Source: Chloroflexota bacterium
Lineage (GTDB): Bacteria > Chloroflexota > Limnocylindria > P2-11E
Assembly: GCA_005881885.1 (NCBI GenBank)
Contig: VBDX01000135.1
Span: forward strand, 1-40,629
Reading direction: 5' to 3'
DNA: 40,629 bases
Below are positions 15,402-23,388 of this stretch, piece by piece; the stretch's first letter is position 1; every line of letters starts with the position of its first letter. Both the position numbers and the translations under genes were made by a program. The notes beneath the pieces were generated by a model, which saw only the letters and a program-made list of their open reading frames with translations, was not told the DNA's origin and did not search any database.

Positions 15402-16298
15402 TCAGTCCGCTGGAGTGGTCTTGGTCTCTCCCGAGTACGTCTTGATGTCCTGCCCGTACAGTCGCGCCCAGGTGCCGTCACGGATCGCGCCGGCGAGCCA
15501 GGCGTTGAGGAAGGGGAGGAAACCCTGACGGTCGCCGGCGGCGTTCCTCTTCACCCCGATCGAGTAGCGCTCCGTGGTCACGAACCTTCCGACGAGCTTC
15601 GTGTTCGGGTCGAGCTTCACCAGGTTCCACAGGATCGCCTCGTCCGCGCCGATCGCGTCGACCTGACCCTGTTGGAGCGCGCCGAGGCAGGAGGCATAGG
15701 TGTCGAGCGACAGCGTCCTCGCGAAGGCGCTCGCCTCGACGACGTGTTCGGCAACGGCCGTGTCCCGCTGGACGCACACCGTCTTGGTGTCGAGGTCGGG
15801 CAGGTCCTTGATCTCGTCGTTCGAGGACTTGATCAGGATGCGCTCGCCGGTCACGAAATATGGATCGGTGAGATCTACCGGCGAATCGAGTCCGCTGCCG
15901 CTTTCCGGCGCCGCGAGCCGCGCGAGGATCAGGTCGGCTTGCGCGCTCGTGAGGGCCGAGACCGCCGTGGTGCCATCCACGGAGATCCATTCGATCACCG
16001 AGTCGGGGTCCCGCTGCGGGCCGAAGATGGCTTTCGCGAGCGCGCGGCCGAGATCGACCTCGAACCCGGTGCGCAGGCCGCTGGAGTCGTGCACCGCGAA
16101 GGGGATGGCCTTGTCGAGCACCCCGATCCTGATCTTCCCCTTGGTCTGAAGGGCATACATGTAGGTGGCGAGCTCGAACCTCGGCCGGGCCGACGTCGGC
16201 CGCGCGGTCGGCGCGGGCGTCTCCTCGGAGGGCTGCGGGACACACGCCGCGATCACCATCGCGAGCAGCGCCAGAGCGGCGGGGTAGCGCGGATTCAT
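15402..16298 (-). CDS. Amino-acid ABC transporter substrate-binding lipoprotein (SBP family 3)
   Basis: 298 residues from ATG 16298. The N-terminus LALLAMVIAACV is a lipoprotein signal with the lipidated C19. After a Pro/Thr/Ala linker comes a family 3 solute-binding fold: GKIRIGVLDKAIPFAVHD, GLRTGFEVDLGRALAKAIF, a TDPYFVTGERILIKSS hinge segment and GALQQGQVDAIGADEAIL. These are the features of glutamate/glutamine/aspartate-type binding proteins. No permease or ATPase gene is adjacent, so it is an orphan that must work with components elsewhere. The frame is open far upstream, but the signal peptide fixes the start. Confidence 0.88.
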   Translation of the reverse strand: MNPRYPAALALLAMVIAACVPQPSEETPAPTARPTSARPRFELATYMYALQTKGKIRIGVLDKAIPFAVHDSSGLRTGFEVDLGRALAKAIFGPQRDPDSVIEWISVDGTTAVSALTSAQADLILARLAAPESGSGLDSPVDLTDPYFVTGERILIKSSNDEIKDLPDLDTKTVCVQRDTAVAEHVVEASAFARTLSLDTYASCLGALQQGQVDAIGADEAILWNLVKLDPNTKLVGRFVTTERYSIGVKRNAAGDRQGFLPFLNAWLAGAIRDGTWARLYGQDIKTYSGETKTTPAD

Positions 16299-16350
16299 GG
16301 AACGAGCGTACCGGTCGTCCGCGGCCGCGCCGTGAATTAGGCTCGCGAAC

Positions 16351-17157
16351 ATGGACCATTTCGGACCCGCGCGGTCCGGGCTTCTGTCGTTCCCCGGCGA
16401 GGCCGCTGCGTTCGCCTGCGACGATCGTGGAAGAGAGCTCCTCGCGGAGCAGGCGGACGAGCTCTTTCCCTCGGCGTCGGTGATCAAGCTGCCTCTGGTG
16501 ATGGCGCTGTACGCGGACGCCGCCCGCGGCGAGATCGATCTCGAGGAGCGCGTGCGGGTGGGGGAGCGGGTCGACGGCAGCGGAGTGCTCCGGCACATGC
16601 GCGACGTGGAGACGCTGTCGCTGCGCGACCTCGCGATGCTGTCGATCATCGTCTCGGACAACACCGCGACGAATCTGCTCGTCGACCGCTTCGGATTGGA
16701 TCGAGTCAACGAGCGCATGCGTGAGTGGGGTTGCTCAGAAAGCCGATTCGCCCGGAAGATGTACGACTTCGATGCTGCCAGGTGCGGTAAGGAGAACCTC
16801 ATGACCGCGCGCGAGACCGCCTCGCTGCTGCTGCGGCTGCTGCGCGGCGACTGCGGCGACCGCGCCACGAGCGACGCGGTGCTCGCCATCCTGGGCGAGT
16901 GCCAGGACCGCACGATGCTGCGGCGCTACCTGCCGTACGGCGCGAAGCTGGCGCACAAGACGGGGACGCTGGACGAGTCCCGCAACGACGCCGCGATCGT
17001 CCGCGGCGAGCGGCCGGTCGTGGTCGCGGCGTTCAGCCGGAAGCTGACCGACACGGGCGCGGCTGTCGCGTGGCTTGGTGTCCTCGGCTGGTGCGCGTAC
17101 CGCGCCGCGGGGAATTCGGGCGGAGCTCTTCCCCCGGAGCTCGTGCGTACCGCATGA
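16351..17157 (+). CDS. Class A beta-lactamase-like serine hydrolase without signal peptide
   Basis: 268 residues with the serine beta-lactamase/DD-peptidase motifs: SVIK (S43-K46) with the nucleophilic serine, SDN (102-104) and HKTGT (K203-T204-G205). The segment GKENLMTARE (from 146) lies where class A enzymes have their omega-loop Glu. The Met at 16351 is followed directly by soluble sequence with no signal peptide or lipobox, unusual for an enzyme that should meet penicillin or peptidoglycan outside. It may act on an intracellular ester or amide. It is divergent from the binding-protein gene, with 52 bases between the two starts. Confidence 0.85.
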   Translation: MDHFGPARSGLLSFPGEAAAFACDDRGRELLAEQADELFPSASVIKLPLVMALYADAARGEIDLEERVRVGERVDGSGVLRHMRDVETLSLRDLAMLSIIVSDNTATNLLVDRFGLDRVNERMREWGCSESRFARKMYDFDAARCGKENLMTARETASLLLRLLRGDCGDRATSDAVLAILGECQDRTMLRRYLPYGAKLAHKTGTLDESRNDAAIVRGERPVVVAAFSRKLTDTGAAVAWLGVLGWCAYRAAGNSGGALPPELVRTA

Positions 17158-17164
17158 TTCGCGT

Positions 17165-17560
17165 GTGAGAGGGCGCGCCGTTCATCGGCGCGGGCGACGC
17201 GGCCCGCGAGCGGTTCGATCGCTCGCCGCGCTTGCCTTATCGCTTGCGGGACTGGTGCTCGCCGCCGCGTTCGTGAGCATCACCGTGCAAGCGAACGCGA
17301 TCGCGCGCGAGATCGCCGGCTATCACGCGGACATCGCGGCGGCGCAGGCTGAGCGGGCCGCCCGGACCGCGCACATCGCCGAGCAGCAGACGCCCGACTA
17401 CGTACGCGAGAAGGCTCGCGATTACGGGTACATCGGCCCGAACGAGTCACTGATCGCGGTCGAGCGGAGCGGACAGACGAGCGGCCTGTCGGCGCAGGCG
17501 GTCTCGTCGAGCGTTTCTCGGATCGCGCGGTGGGTTACGTTCTTTTTCGGAACGCGCTGA
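17165..17560 (+). CDS. Septum formation initiator, FtsB/DivIC-like
   Basis: 131 residues from GTG 17165, 7 bases after the preceding stop. A basic N-terminus is followed by one membrane helix (about 19-40), a coiled coil (about 41-75, EIAGYHADIAAAQAERAA) and the compact motif PDYVREKARDYGYIGPNES (77-95). This corresponds to the conserved end of DivIC/FtsB proteins (P-x-Y-hydrophobic-x-x-x-A-R, then a G-x-x-x-P-x-E-like turn). These bitopic proteins link FtsL and FtsQ/DivIB in the divisome. Ser-rich tail of unknown role. Being unlinked to ftsL/ftsI, the name is a family call only. Confidence 0.72.
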   Translation: MRGRAVHRRGRRGPRAVRSLAALALSLAGLVLAAAFVSITVQANAIAREIAGYHADIAAAQAERAARTAHIAEQQTPDYVREKARDYGYIGPNESLIAVERSGQTSGLSAQAVSSSVSRIARWVTFFFGTR

Positions 17561-17597
17561 TCTGGCGTGATCACTAGGGGTCGCGGCGCGTTCGCGG

Positions 17598-17603
17598 TAG
17601 AAT
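17598..17603 (+). promoter_or_regulatory. Possible -10 element of the initiator tRNA gene
   Basis: TAGAAT lies 5 bases before the mature tRNA start. I see no convincing -35 hexamer at the normal distance, so this is weak. Confidence 0.3.
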
Positions 17604-17608
17604 TGTCG

Positions 17609-17680
17609 TGCGGGATGGAGCAGCGGTAGCTCGACGGGCTCATAACCCGTAGGTCGTTGGTTCGAATCCAACTCCCGCAA
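17609..17680 (+). tRNA. tRNA-fMet (CAU), initiator
   Basis: A full cloverleaf: acceptor stem TGCGGGA paired with TCCCGCA, discriminator A at 17680, anticodon CAT at 17641-17643 in loop CTCATAA. Initiator traits are the three G:C pairs directly flanking the anticodon loop (GGG/CCC) and the A11:U24 pair in the D stem (GAGC/GCTC). Position 1:72 is T:A rather than the usual unpaired C:A, still a weak pair compatible with formylation. CCA is not encoded. The D loop is short (7 bases). Confidence 0.93.
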
Positions 17681-17759
17681 CAGAGGCGCGCTCCTCGGCG
17701 CCGTTTTCATTCGGGCGGTCCCATTGTCACGAGCCCGCTCGTCTGGTACATGTGGCTCG

Positions 17760-18281
17760 ATGCCGCATCTCGATATCGAACGCCGTCGGGCGTATGGGCG
17801 CGCGTGGATCACCCGAAACAAAGAGAAGGCGCGCGATGCTATGCGGCGCTGGCGGTCACGCCATCGCGAGGATGACCGGTCAGACAAGCGCGACTACTAC
17901 GCCCGGAATCGCGATCGAGTCAAAGCAGCAGTTCTCGCTTATCGGCGGCGGAACCCGGAGATCGTTCGTGTGGTTCGGACGCTGCGCCGCGCCCGCGAGC
18001 TCGCTGCTGAAGGTCATTACTCGCTCGCCGAGTGGTTGGCGCTCCTCGAACGGTACGGGCATCGCTGCGGCTACTGCGGCGCTGTTGGGAAGCTTGAACC
18101 TGACCATCGCGTGCCGCTTTCACGCGGAGGGTCGAATTGGATCTCGAACATCATTCCGGCGTGCCGGCGCTGCAATACCCGCAAGCGGACGGCGCCGGAG
18201 ACCGAATACCGAGCGCGACTCGCCGCGGAAGAGCGCCGCGGAGGCGCGGACTACGACTTCTCGCGGGTTCTCATCATGTAG
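17760..18281 (+). CDS. HNH endonuclease
   Basis: 173 residues from ATG 17760. The N-terminal half is Arg/Lys-rich and helical, likely DNA-binding. The C-terminus is a zinc-bound HNH domain: CGYC (103-106), LEPDHRVPLSRGGSNWISN with D115/H116 and N130, and CRRC (135-138). It lies between two CAU tRNA genes and next to a broken ftsH copy, a place where small nuclease genes often settle. No methylase, intron or phage partner is visible, so it is a solitary nuclease, perhaps a remnant of a mobile element. Its last bases overlap the end of the minus-strand frame. Confidence 0.85.
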   Translation: MPHLDIERRRAYGRAWITRNKEKARDAMRRWRSRHREDDRSDKRDYYARNRDRVKAAVLAYRRRNPEIVRVVRTLRRARELAAEGHYSLAEWLALLERYGHRCGYCGAVGKLEPDHRVPLSRGGSNWISNIIPACRRCNTRKRTAPETEYRARLAAEERRGGADYDFSRVLIM

Positions 18282-18900
18282 TAGAAGAAGCCCCCGATGA
18301 GCAGCACGGGAGCATGCTGAGAACGATCGACCCGATGATCGAGAAGCTGTTTTCGGCGGACTGATAGACGAGATCGACCGCGCTGTCGGGATGCGCCGCG
18401 TTGTAGTCGACGATGGCTTTCGCGAAAAGCTGATCCTGCTCGGGAAGCGTCGTCTGCTCTCTTTGCGTCCCGTTGCGGAACTCCAGCGTTGCCTTGTTGC
18501 CGACGACCGTGACCGACCGGATCTTCCCGGCCTGTACGTCCTGGATCGCCTGGGTGAGAGAGACCTGAGGAACGGTGGGCGTCTGCGAACGGTACGCGTA
18601 GAGGAGGGCCAGACCCAGCACCACGAGCAGAAGCGTGAGCACCGCGTTCGTGACGAGCCGATTCGCGGCGGGCCGCATCTGCCGATCACCGCTGGCGGGC
18701 ATGGCGAGCTCGCCCCAGCCGCGAAAGCCACCGCAGCGACAAGCGGCGCCCCCGACCTCGCGATAGCAGGGTCGCTCGATCCCCGGATCATCCCGCTGTC
18801 GCGACCGCATGGCGTCGCGGTCGTGCCGCTCATAGGTGTGCCCGCAGGTCGCGCAGATCGCACGCAGATCGAACATCTTCTTCAACTCGCGTCGATACAC
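18274..18900 (-). pseudogene. Truncated ftsH membrane-anchor copy with a Cys-rich N-terminus, frameshifted
   Basis: From residue 80 (NRLVTNAVLTLLLVVLGLAL) to 197 the 208-residue product aligns with residues 5-123 of the intact FtsH at 20373: TM1, then AIQDVQAGKIRSVTVVGNKA, then SIIGSIVLSMLP of TM2. There it goes out of frame. Adding one G in the GGG at 18308-18310 (plus strand) restores [10 protein letters not shown] and MMR, but a stop follows after MMRTREKS, so no AAA or protease domain exists in either frame. The first 60 residues carry CATCGHTYERHD and CRCGGF, a zinc-finger-like stretch absent from FtsH. The start is GTG 18900 or more likely ATG 18876. It may be a decaying duplicate or a small anchor-only protein. 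Confidence 0.65.
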
Positions 18901-18914
18901 TAGGTCCCATTCAC

Positions 18915-18990
18915 GGCTGGGTAGCTCAGTGGTAGAGCAGCCGACTCATAACCGGCAGGTTCGTGGGTCCGATCCCCACCCCAGCCACCA
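18915..18990 (+). tRNA. tRNA with CAU anticodon (elongator Met or Ile2), CCA encoded
   Basis: Acceptor GGCTGGG/CCCAGCC, discriminator A at 18987, encoded CCA at 18988-18990, D stem GCTC/GAGC (elongator type), anticodon CAT at 18947-18949. The anticodon stem GCCGA/CCGGC has an A31:C39 mismatch. The acceptor has U4:A69 as in E. coli elongator Met rather than C4:G69 of tRNA-Ile2, so Met is slightly favoured. But the gene ends exactly one base before the start codon of tilS, the enzyme that converts tRNA-Ile2(CAU), which keeps Ile2 possible. Confidence 0.88.
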
Positions 18991-20376
18991 GTGATCCCAT
19001 CCCGGGTCCGTGCGACCGTCCGCGACTACATCCGTGCGCACGAGATCCTGAAGCCCGGACCGCTCGTCCTCGCGGTCTCCGGCGGTGCCGATTCAACCGC
19101 GCTGCTCTTGCTTCTCGCCGACCTCGCCGACGAATTCGGCCTCTCGCTCCACGTGGCGCACTTCGATCACCGCACCCGTCCGAAGGCGTCCGCCGCCGAT
19201 GCGGACTTCGTCGCTAAGCTCGCGAACCGTGTGGGTGCACCGATCAGGGTCGGGCGCGCGGACAAACCCACAAGGAGCGAGGACGACGCGCGTCGTGCGC
19301 GCTACGAGTTCCTCCGCCGCGCCGCGCAAGAGATCGGCGCGACCGCGATCGCCACCGGTCACACCCGCGACGATCAGGCCGAGACCGTCCTCCTTCATCT
19401 TGCCCGGGGGAGCGGTCTCGCAGGCCTCGCCGGCATGCGCCCGCTACGCGGCGGCATCGCGCGCCCGATCCTGGCCATCGGGCGCAAGGACACCGCCGCC
19501 GTGTGCCGCGCGGCCCGGATCCGACCGCGCGTGGATCCGACGAACCGCTCGCTCAGGTACGCGCGCAACCGCGTGCGCCTCAAGGTCGTCCCGGAGCTCA
19601 CGAAGATCAATCCGCGCGCGACCGAGGCGATCGCACGGCTCGCCGAGGCCGCTGCGGGGGTCGAAGGCGAGGAGGAGCAGGCGGTCGCCCGCGCGCTCGC
19701 GAGCGCGACACGCGGCGACGCGATCGCGATCGATGCGCTCGCTGACGACGAGCTCCGCGGTCAGGTACTCGCGCTCGCGTGGACGCTCGCGACGGCTCGA
19801 ACGCTCACCGCCAGGCATCGACGCGCGCTCGAGCAGCTTACGGCGACCACGGATGGCACAAGATCGATCGATCTTCCGGGCGGTCGCGCGGTACGTGAAT
19901 ACGGAATGCTCCGCATCGTCACCGCCCGCTCGGAGGCGCCGCAGGATGACGTGCGGCGACTCGAGCCGGGGCGGGAGATCACCTGGAACGGTTGGCGCCT
20001 CGCCCTCGGCGTCCCGCAGACGGGCGATGGGAAGGCAGAGGCGCGCGTTCCTGTGAACCTGGTAAGAACTCTTGAAGTACGCGGACGCCGTCCCGGGGAC
20101 CGGCTTCTCGGGCGAGGCGGACGCAAGCTTCAGGACGTGTTCACTGACGCCAAAGTGCCGCTCGCGTTGCGCTCGCGCTGGCCCGTCATCAGCACCACGG
20201 AGGGCGTTTGGTGGGTTCCTGGCCTCACCAAGGCCCCGCCTGACAGCGACGGAACACCGCTTGCGGTAGCGGCTCCGGCGCACTTTGGGAACGTCCTTTG
20301 GACCGCTCGCGTTAGACAGGTAGCATCGAAGCGAGAGCCGACCGCCAAGCGGTCGCGGAGAGGACCTAGTAGCTGA
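18991..20376 (+). CDS. tilS: tRNA(Ile)-lysidine synthase
   Basis: 461 residues. The N-terminal PP-loop ATPase has SGGADST (residues 30-36), [31 protein letters not shown] and [16 protein letters not shown], all TilS signatures. A middle helical domain and a C-terminal TilS domain ([25 protein letters not shown]) follow. The enzyme joins lysine to C34 of tRNA-Ile2(CAU) so it reads AUA. GTG 18991 directly follows the CCA end of a CAU tRNA gene, leaving no room for a ribosome site outside the tRNA. Translation must therefore use a processed leaderless end, an upstream-initiated reading or a later start. The 3' end overlaps ftsH (CTGA). Confidence 0.93.
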   Translation: MIPSRVRATVRDYIRAHEILKPGPLVLAVSGGADSTALLLLLADLADEFGLSLHVAHFDHRTRPKASAADADFVAKLANRVGAPIRVGRADKPTRSEDDARRARYEFLRRAAQEIGATAIATGHTRDDQAETVLLHLARGSGLAGLAGMRPLRGGIARPILAIGRKDTAAVCRAARIRPRVDPTNRSLRYARNRVRLKVVPELTKINPRATEAIARLAEAAAGVEGEEEQAVARALASATRGDAIAIDALADDELRGQVLALAWTLATARTLTARHRRALEQLTATTDGTRSIDLPGGRAVREYGMLRIVTARSEAPQDDVRRLEPGREITWNGWRLALGVPQTGDGKAEARVPVNLVRTLEVRGRRPGDRLLGRGGRKLQDVFTDAKVPLALRSRWPVISTTEGVWWVPGLTKAPPDSDGTPLAVAAPAHFGNVLWTARVRQVASKREPTAKRSRRGPSS

Positions 20377-22334
20377 ACCTCGACAACCGGATCTTCAAAA
20401 ACGGCATCCTGACGCTGCTCCTGGTCGTAATGGGGCTGGCGTTGCTGTACGCGTACCGGTCGCAGACGCCATCGGTTCCCGAGGTTTCGATCACCGCGGC
20501 GATCCAGGACATTCAGGCCGGGAAGATCAAGTCGGTCACCGTGGTCGCCAACAAGGCGACGCTCGACTATCGCAACGGGAGTCAGAAGGAGCAGGCGCAG
20601 CTCCAAGAGCAAGACCAGCTGCTCTCGAAGGCGATCACCGACTATAACAACGCGAATCCGTCGCAGGCCGTCGAGCTCAAGTACCAGCCCGACAACAACT
20701 CACTCTCCATCGTCGGCTCGATCGTTCTGAGCCTCTTGCCCGTCTTGCTGATCGGCGGCTTCTTCTTCTACATGATGCGGCAGGCGCAGGGCACGAATAA
20801 CCAGGCGCTGTCGTTCGGAAAGAGTCGCGCGCGGATGTTCATCGGCAACAAACCGACGGTGACCTTCGACGACGTCGCCGGCGTCGAGGAGGCCAAGCAG
20901 GAGCTCACCGAGGTCGTCGAGTTTCTGAAGTACCCGGAGAAGTTCAGCTCGCTCGGCGCCAGGATCCCGCGCGGCGTGCTGCTTGTCGGGCCGCCCGGCA
21001 CGGGCAAGACGATGCTCGCGCGTGCCGTCGCCGGCGAGGCGGGCGTCCCGTTCTTCTCGATCTCGGGCTCCGAGTTCGTTGAGATGTTCGTTGGCGTCGG
21101 CGCCTCCCGCGTGCGCGACCTCTTCGACCAGGCCAAGCGCAATGCGCCATGCATCGTGTTCATCGACGAGATCGACGCGGTCGGGCGCCAGCGCGGCGCC
21201 GGCCTCGGCGGCTCGCACGACGAGCGCGAGCAGACCTTGAACCAGATCCTCGTCGAGATGGACGGCTTCGACACCGGCACCAACGTCATCGTCGTCGCCG
21301 CCACGAACCGCCCGGACGTCCTCGACCCGGCGCTTCTCCGGCCCGGCCGGTTCGACCGTCAGGTCGTGCTCGACCGCCCCGACATCAAGGGCCGGAAGGC
21401 GATCCTCGACGTGCACGTCCGGGGCAAGCCGCTCGACAAGAATGTCGACCTGCTCCGTATCGGGCAGATATCGCCGGGCTTCTCGGGCGCGGACCTCGCC
21501 AACGTCGTGAACGAGGCCGCGATCCTCGCCGCGCGCCGGAACAAGAAGCAGATCGGACAGATCGACTTCGAGGAGGCGCTCGAGAAGGTCGCCCTCGGCC
21601 CGGAGCGCCGCTCGCGCGTGATCACCGAGAAAGAGAAGTGGATCGTCGCCTACCACGAGGCCGGCCACGCGCTCTGCTTCAAGCTCCTCAAGCACACCAA
21701 CCCGGTGCACAAGATCTCGATCGTCGCCCGCGGCATGGCCATGGGCGTCACCTGGTCGCTTCCGCAGGAGGACCGCTACTTCCGGACCCGCACCGAGTTC
21801 GAGGACGACATCGCCGCCGCGCTCGGCGGTTGGGTCGCCGAACAGCTCCACCTCGGCGGGGACGCCACGACCGGGGCTTCGAACGACATCGAGAAGGCCA
21901 CCGAGATGGCGCGGCAGATGGTCACCAAATTTGGCATGAGTGAAAAGCTTGGCCCGCTCCAGTACGGGAAGACCGACGAGCTCATCTTCCTGGGCCGACA
22001 GATCCAGGAAGAGCGGAACTACTCCGAGGAAGTCGCCAAGATCATCGACTCCGAGGTCCACGACATCGTCGACCGCGCCCGCCAGCGGGCCTACGAGGTG
22101 CTCACCACCAATCGCGAGAAGCTCGACCTGATCGTCAGCAAGCTCATCGAGCAGGAGACCCTGGAGGCGGACGAGTTCAACAAGCTGTTCGAAGCCCCCG
22201 AGGAGGGTCTGCCGGTGGCCGCCTCGACGCCCGGCCCGGACGCGACGCCTCCGGGCGCTCCGGCCGGCGAGGAGCGACGCCGGGAGAAGGGCGAGAAGGG
22301 CAAAGGCCCGGCACCCGCCCCGACGCCTGCCTAG
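20373..22334 (+). CDS. ftsH: ATP-dependent zinc metalloprotease FtsH
   Basis: 653 residues counted from CTG 20373: TM1 (about 13-28), external domain, TM2 (about 112-132), AAA module with Walker A GPPGTGKT (206-213), Walker [11 protein letters not shown] (FIDEID 263-268), second region of homology, and M41 protease with HEAGH (428-432) and third zinc ligand D505. The tail is Pro/Ala-rich. It degrades membrane and short-lived cytosolic proteins. The frame has a stop at 20370, and the first ATG (20430) lies inside TM1. CTG 20373 gives the expected N-terminus [16 protein letters not shown], with GGAG and AGGA 8-12 bases upstream and a CTGA overlap with tilS. Confidence 0.95.
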   Translation: MNLDNRIFKNGILTLLLVVMGLALLYAYRSQTPSVPEVSITAAIQDIQAGKIKSVTVVANKATLDYRNGSQKEQAQLQEQDQLLSKAITDYNNANPSQAVELKYQPDNNSLSIVGSIVLSLLPVLLIGGFFFYMMRQAQGTNNQALSFGKSRARMFIGNKPTVTFDDVAGVEEAKQELTEVVEFLKYPEKFSSLGARIPRGVLLVGPPGTGKTMLARAVAGEAGVPFFSISGSEFVEMFVGVGASRVRDLFDQAKRNAPCIVFIDEIDAVGRQRGAGLGGSHDEREQTLNQILVEMDGFDTGTNVIVVAATNRPDVLDPALLRPGRFDRQVVLDRPDIKGRKAILDVHVRGKPLDKNVDLLRIGQISPGFSGADLANVVNEAAILAARRNKKQIGQIDFEEALEKVALGPERRSRVITEKEKWIVAYHEAGHALCFKLLKHTNPVHKISIVARGMAMGVTWSLPQEDRYFRTRTEFEDDIAAALGGWVAEQLHLGGDATTGASNDIEKATEMARQMVTKFGMSEKLGPLQYGKTDELIFLGRQIQEERNYSEEVAKIIDSEVHDIVDRARQRAYEVLTTNREKLDLIVSKLIEQETLEADEFNKLFEAPEEGLPVAASTPGPDATPPGAPAGEERRREKGEKGKGPAPAPTPA

Positions 22335-22390
22335 CAATTCGGCGCTCGCTCCATAACGACCGGCACGCCGTTTGCTTGTACTGATCGGCG

Positions 22391-22549
22391 ATGGCCGACC
22401 TCATTGTTGTGACGATGCACCGGACGCTCCGCAGCGAAACGGCGCGGCTCGTCGCGCTGTGGGCATTCACGGCGCTTCTTGCGGTCGCCTTCCTGGCGAT
22501 GCTCGTCGGCGACCAGGTCCAAGCCGCCGGTTTCTCTAACTCGCTCTAG
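22391..22549 (+). CDS. Small single-pass membrane protein (52 aa), hypothetical
   Basis: ATG 22391 to TAG 22549 encodes 52 residues: a polar N-terminus (MADLIVVTMHRTLRSETAR), a hydrophobic helix (LWAFTALLAVAFLAMLV) and a short polar tail. It fills the gap between ftsH and thpR, and its stop lies 9 bases before thpR. The ribosome site is weak. Could be a real small membrane protein or chance; only position and membrane-helix pattern support it. Confidence 0.4.
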   Translation: MADLIVVTMHRTLRSETARLVALWAFTALLAVAFLAMLVGDQVQAAGFSNSL

Positions 22550-22558
22550 CGTCCCGGC

Positions 22559-23134
22559 GTGCGGCTCTTCATAGCGATCCCTCTCCCGCCGGACGTTGCG
22601 CACCGCGCGTCTGCGCTCCTTCCTCCAGCTTTGCCGGGCCTGCGGCGCGTGCAGCCCGAAAACCTGCACGTGACACTTGCCTTTCTTGGTGAGACCCCCG
22701 AGTCGCGCCTTCCCGACGTCGCGGCCGCCGCGGAGGACGCGGCCCGCGCCGTCCGCCGGTTCACGCTCGTCTTCGATCGAACGGGTCGCTTTCCGGAGCG
22801 CGGGCGGCCTCGGGTGCTCTGGCTTGGGTTCGCCGATGGTCTCCCATGCGTTCAACGCCTCGGCGAGGGGGTTTACCGGGCGCTGCGAGAGAACGCACTT
22901 GACTTCGAGGGTGGTCCGCTTTCGCCACACATGACACTGGCGCGCGTCCGCGACGAGGCCACCGCCGACGAGGCCCGGACCGTCGCCGCAACGATCGATA
23001 CGCTCGAGGTCCCGAGTCTTTCGGTCGACGTACGCGAGATCGCCGTCGTTCAGAGCGTGCTTTCCTCGAAGGGCCCGCGATACACTGCTCGCGCGACGGC
23101 TCCGCTCGGAGGGCTGGGGAAGGAAGCAGGATGA
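22559..23134 (+). CDS. thpR: RNA 2',3'-cyclic phosphodiesterase
   Basis: 191 residues, a two-His phosphoesterase of the ThpR (LigT) family. The two catalytic motifs are HVTLAFLGE (H37, T39) and HMTLARV (H124, T126), at the usual spacing. The N-terminus MRLFIAIPLPPDV is typical. The enzyme opens 2',3'-cyclic phosphates on RNA ends; the family was first described as a tRNA 2'-5' ligase. Start GTG 22559. The stop overlaps the next ATG, so the downstream small peptide is translated from the same message. Confidence 0.93.
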   Translation: MRLFIAIPLPPDVAHRASALLPPALPGLRRVQPENLHVTLAFLGETPESRLPDVAAAAEDAARAVRRFTLVFDRTGRFPERGRPRVLWLGFADGLPCVQRLGEGVYRALRENALDFEGGPLSPHMTLARVRDEATADEARTVAATIDTLEVPSLSVDVREIAVVQSVLSSKGPRYTARATAPLGGLGKEAG

Positions 23135-23388
23135 GCATCGAGGCGCTGAACGCGGTCCTCGACCGTGCCATGAACGACGCCGCGTTTCGCGCGAAGCTCG
23201 CCGCGGACCCGACGTCCGCGCTGGCGGGCTACGACCTCACCGACGACGAGCGCTCGCGCTTCACGGCCGGGACAGCACAGGCGGAGCGGCTGGAACAACG
23301 CATGTCCAAGACCGACCTTTCGGCCGTGTTCAGCGCGAAGACGTCAACCCCGAACGTCCGGACGCCCCCGAAAACAGGCCGCCGCTAG
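23131..23388 (+). CDS. 85-aa Os1348/Franean1_4349-like small protein, possible RiPP precursor
   Basis: The first half (LNAVLDRAMNDAAFRAKLA, then TSALAGYDLTDDERSRF) has the leader-like pattern of the Os1348/NHLP-clan and Franean1_4349-type peptides: a helix, an ADP-x-x-A-L-x-G-Y-D-L-T motif, then an acidic turn. The second half has AERLEQRMSK and ends in a short Thr/Pro/Lys-rich tail (TSTPNVRTPPKTGRR) that could be a core. It contains no Cys, so a lanthipeptide is excluded. Thr, Ser and Lys could serve an ATP-grasp ligase. ATG 23131 overlaps thpR. Its last 4 bases overlap the end of the M50 gene. Precursor status is inference from family and neighbours. Confidence 0.65.
   Translation: MSIEALNAVLDRAMNDAAFRAKLAADPTSALAGYDLTDDERSRFTAGTAQAERLEQRMSKTDLSAVFSAKTSTPNVRTPPKTGRR

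Noticed and set aside
16299-16913. N-terminal extension of the substrate-binding protein frame on the minus strand
   Set aside because: A lipoprotein signal peptide at 16298 fixes the start, and the extension is antisense to the beta-lactamase-like gene.
20700-22337. 545-residue open frame antisense to ftsH
   Set aside because: It mirrors the codon bias of ftsH on the other strand; no motif and no ribosome site.
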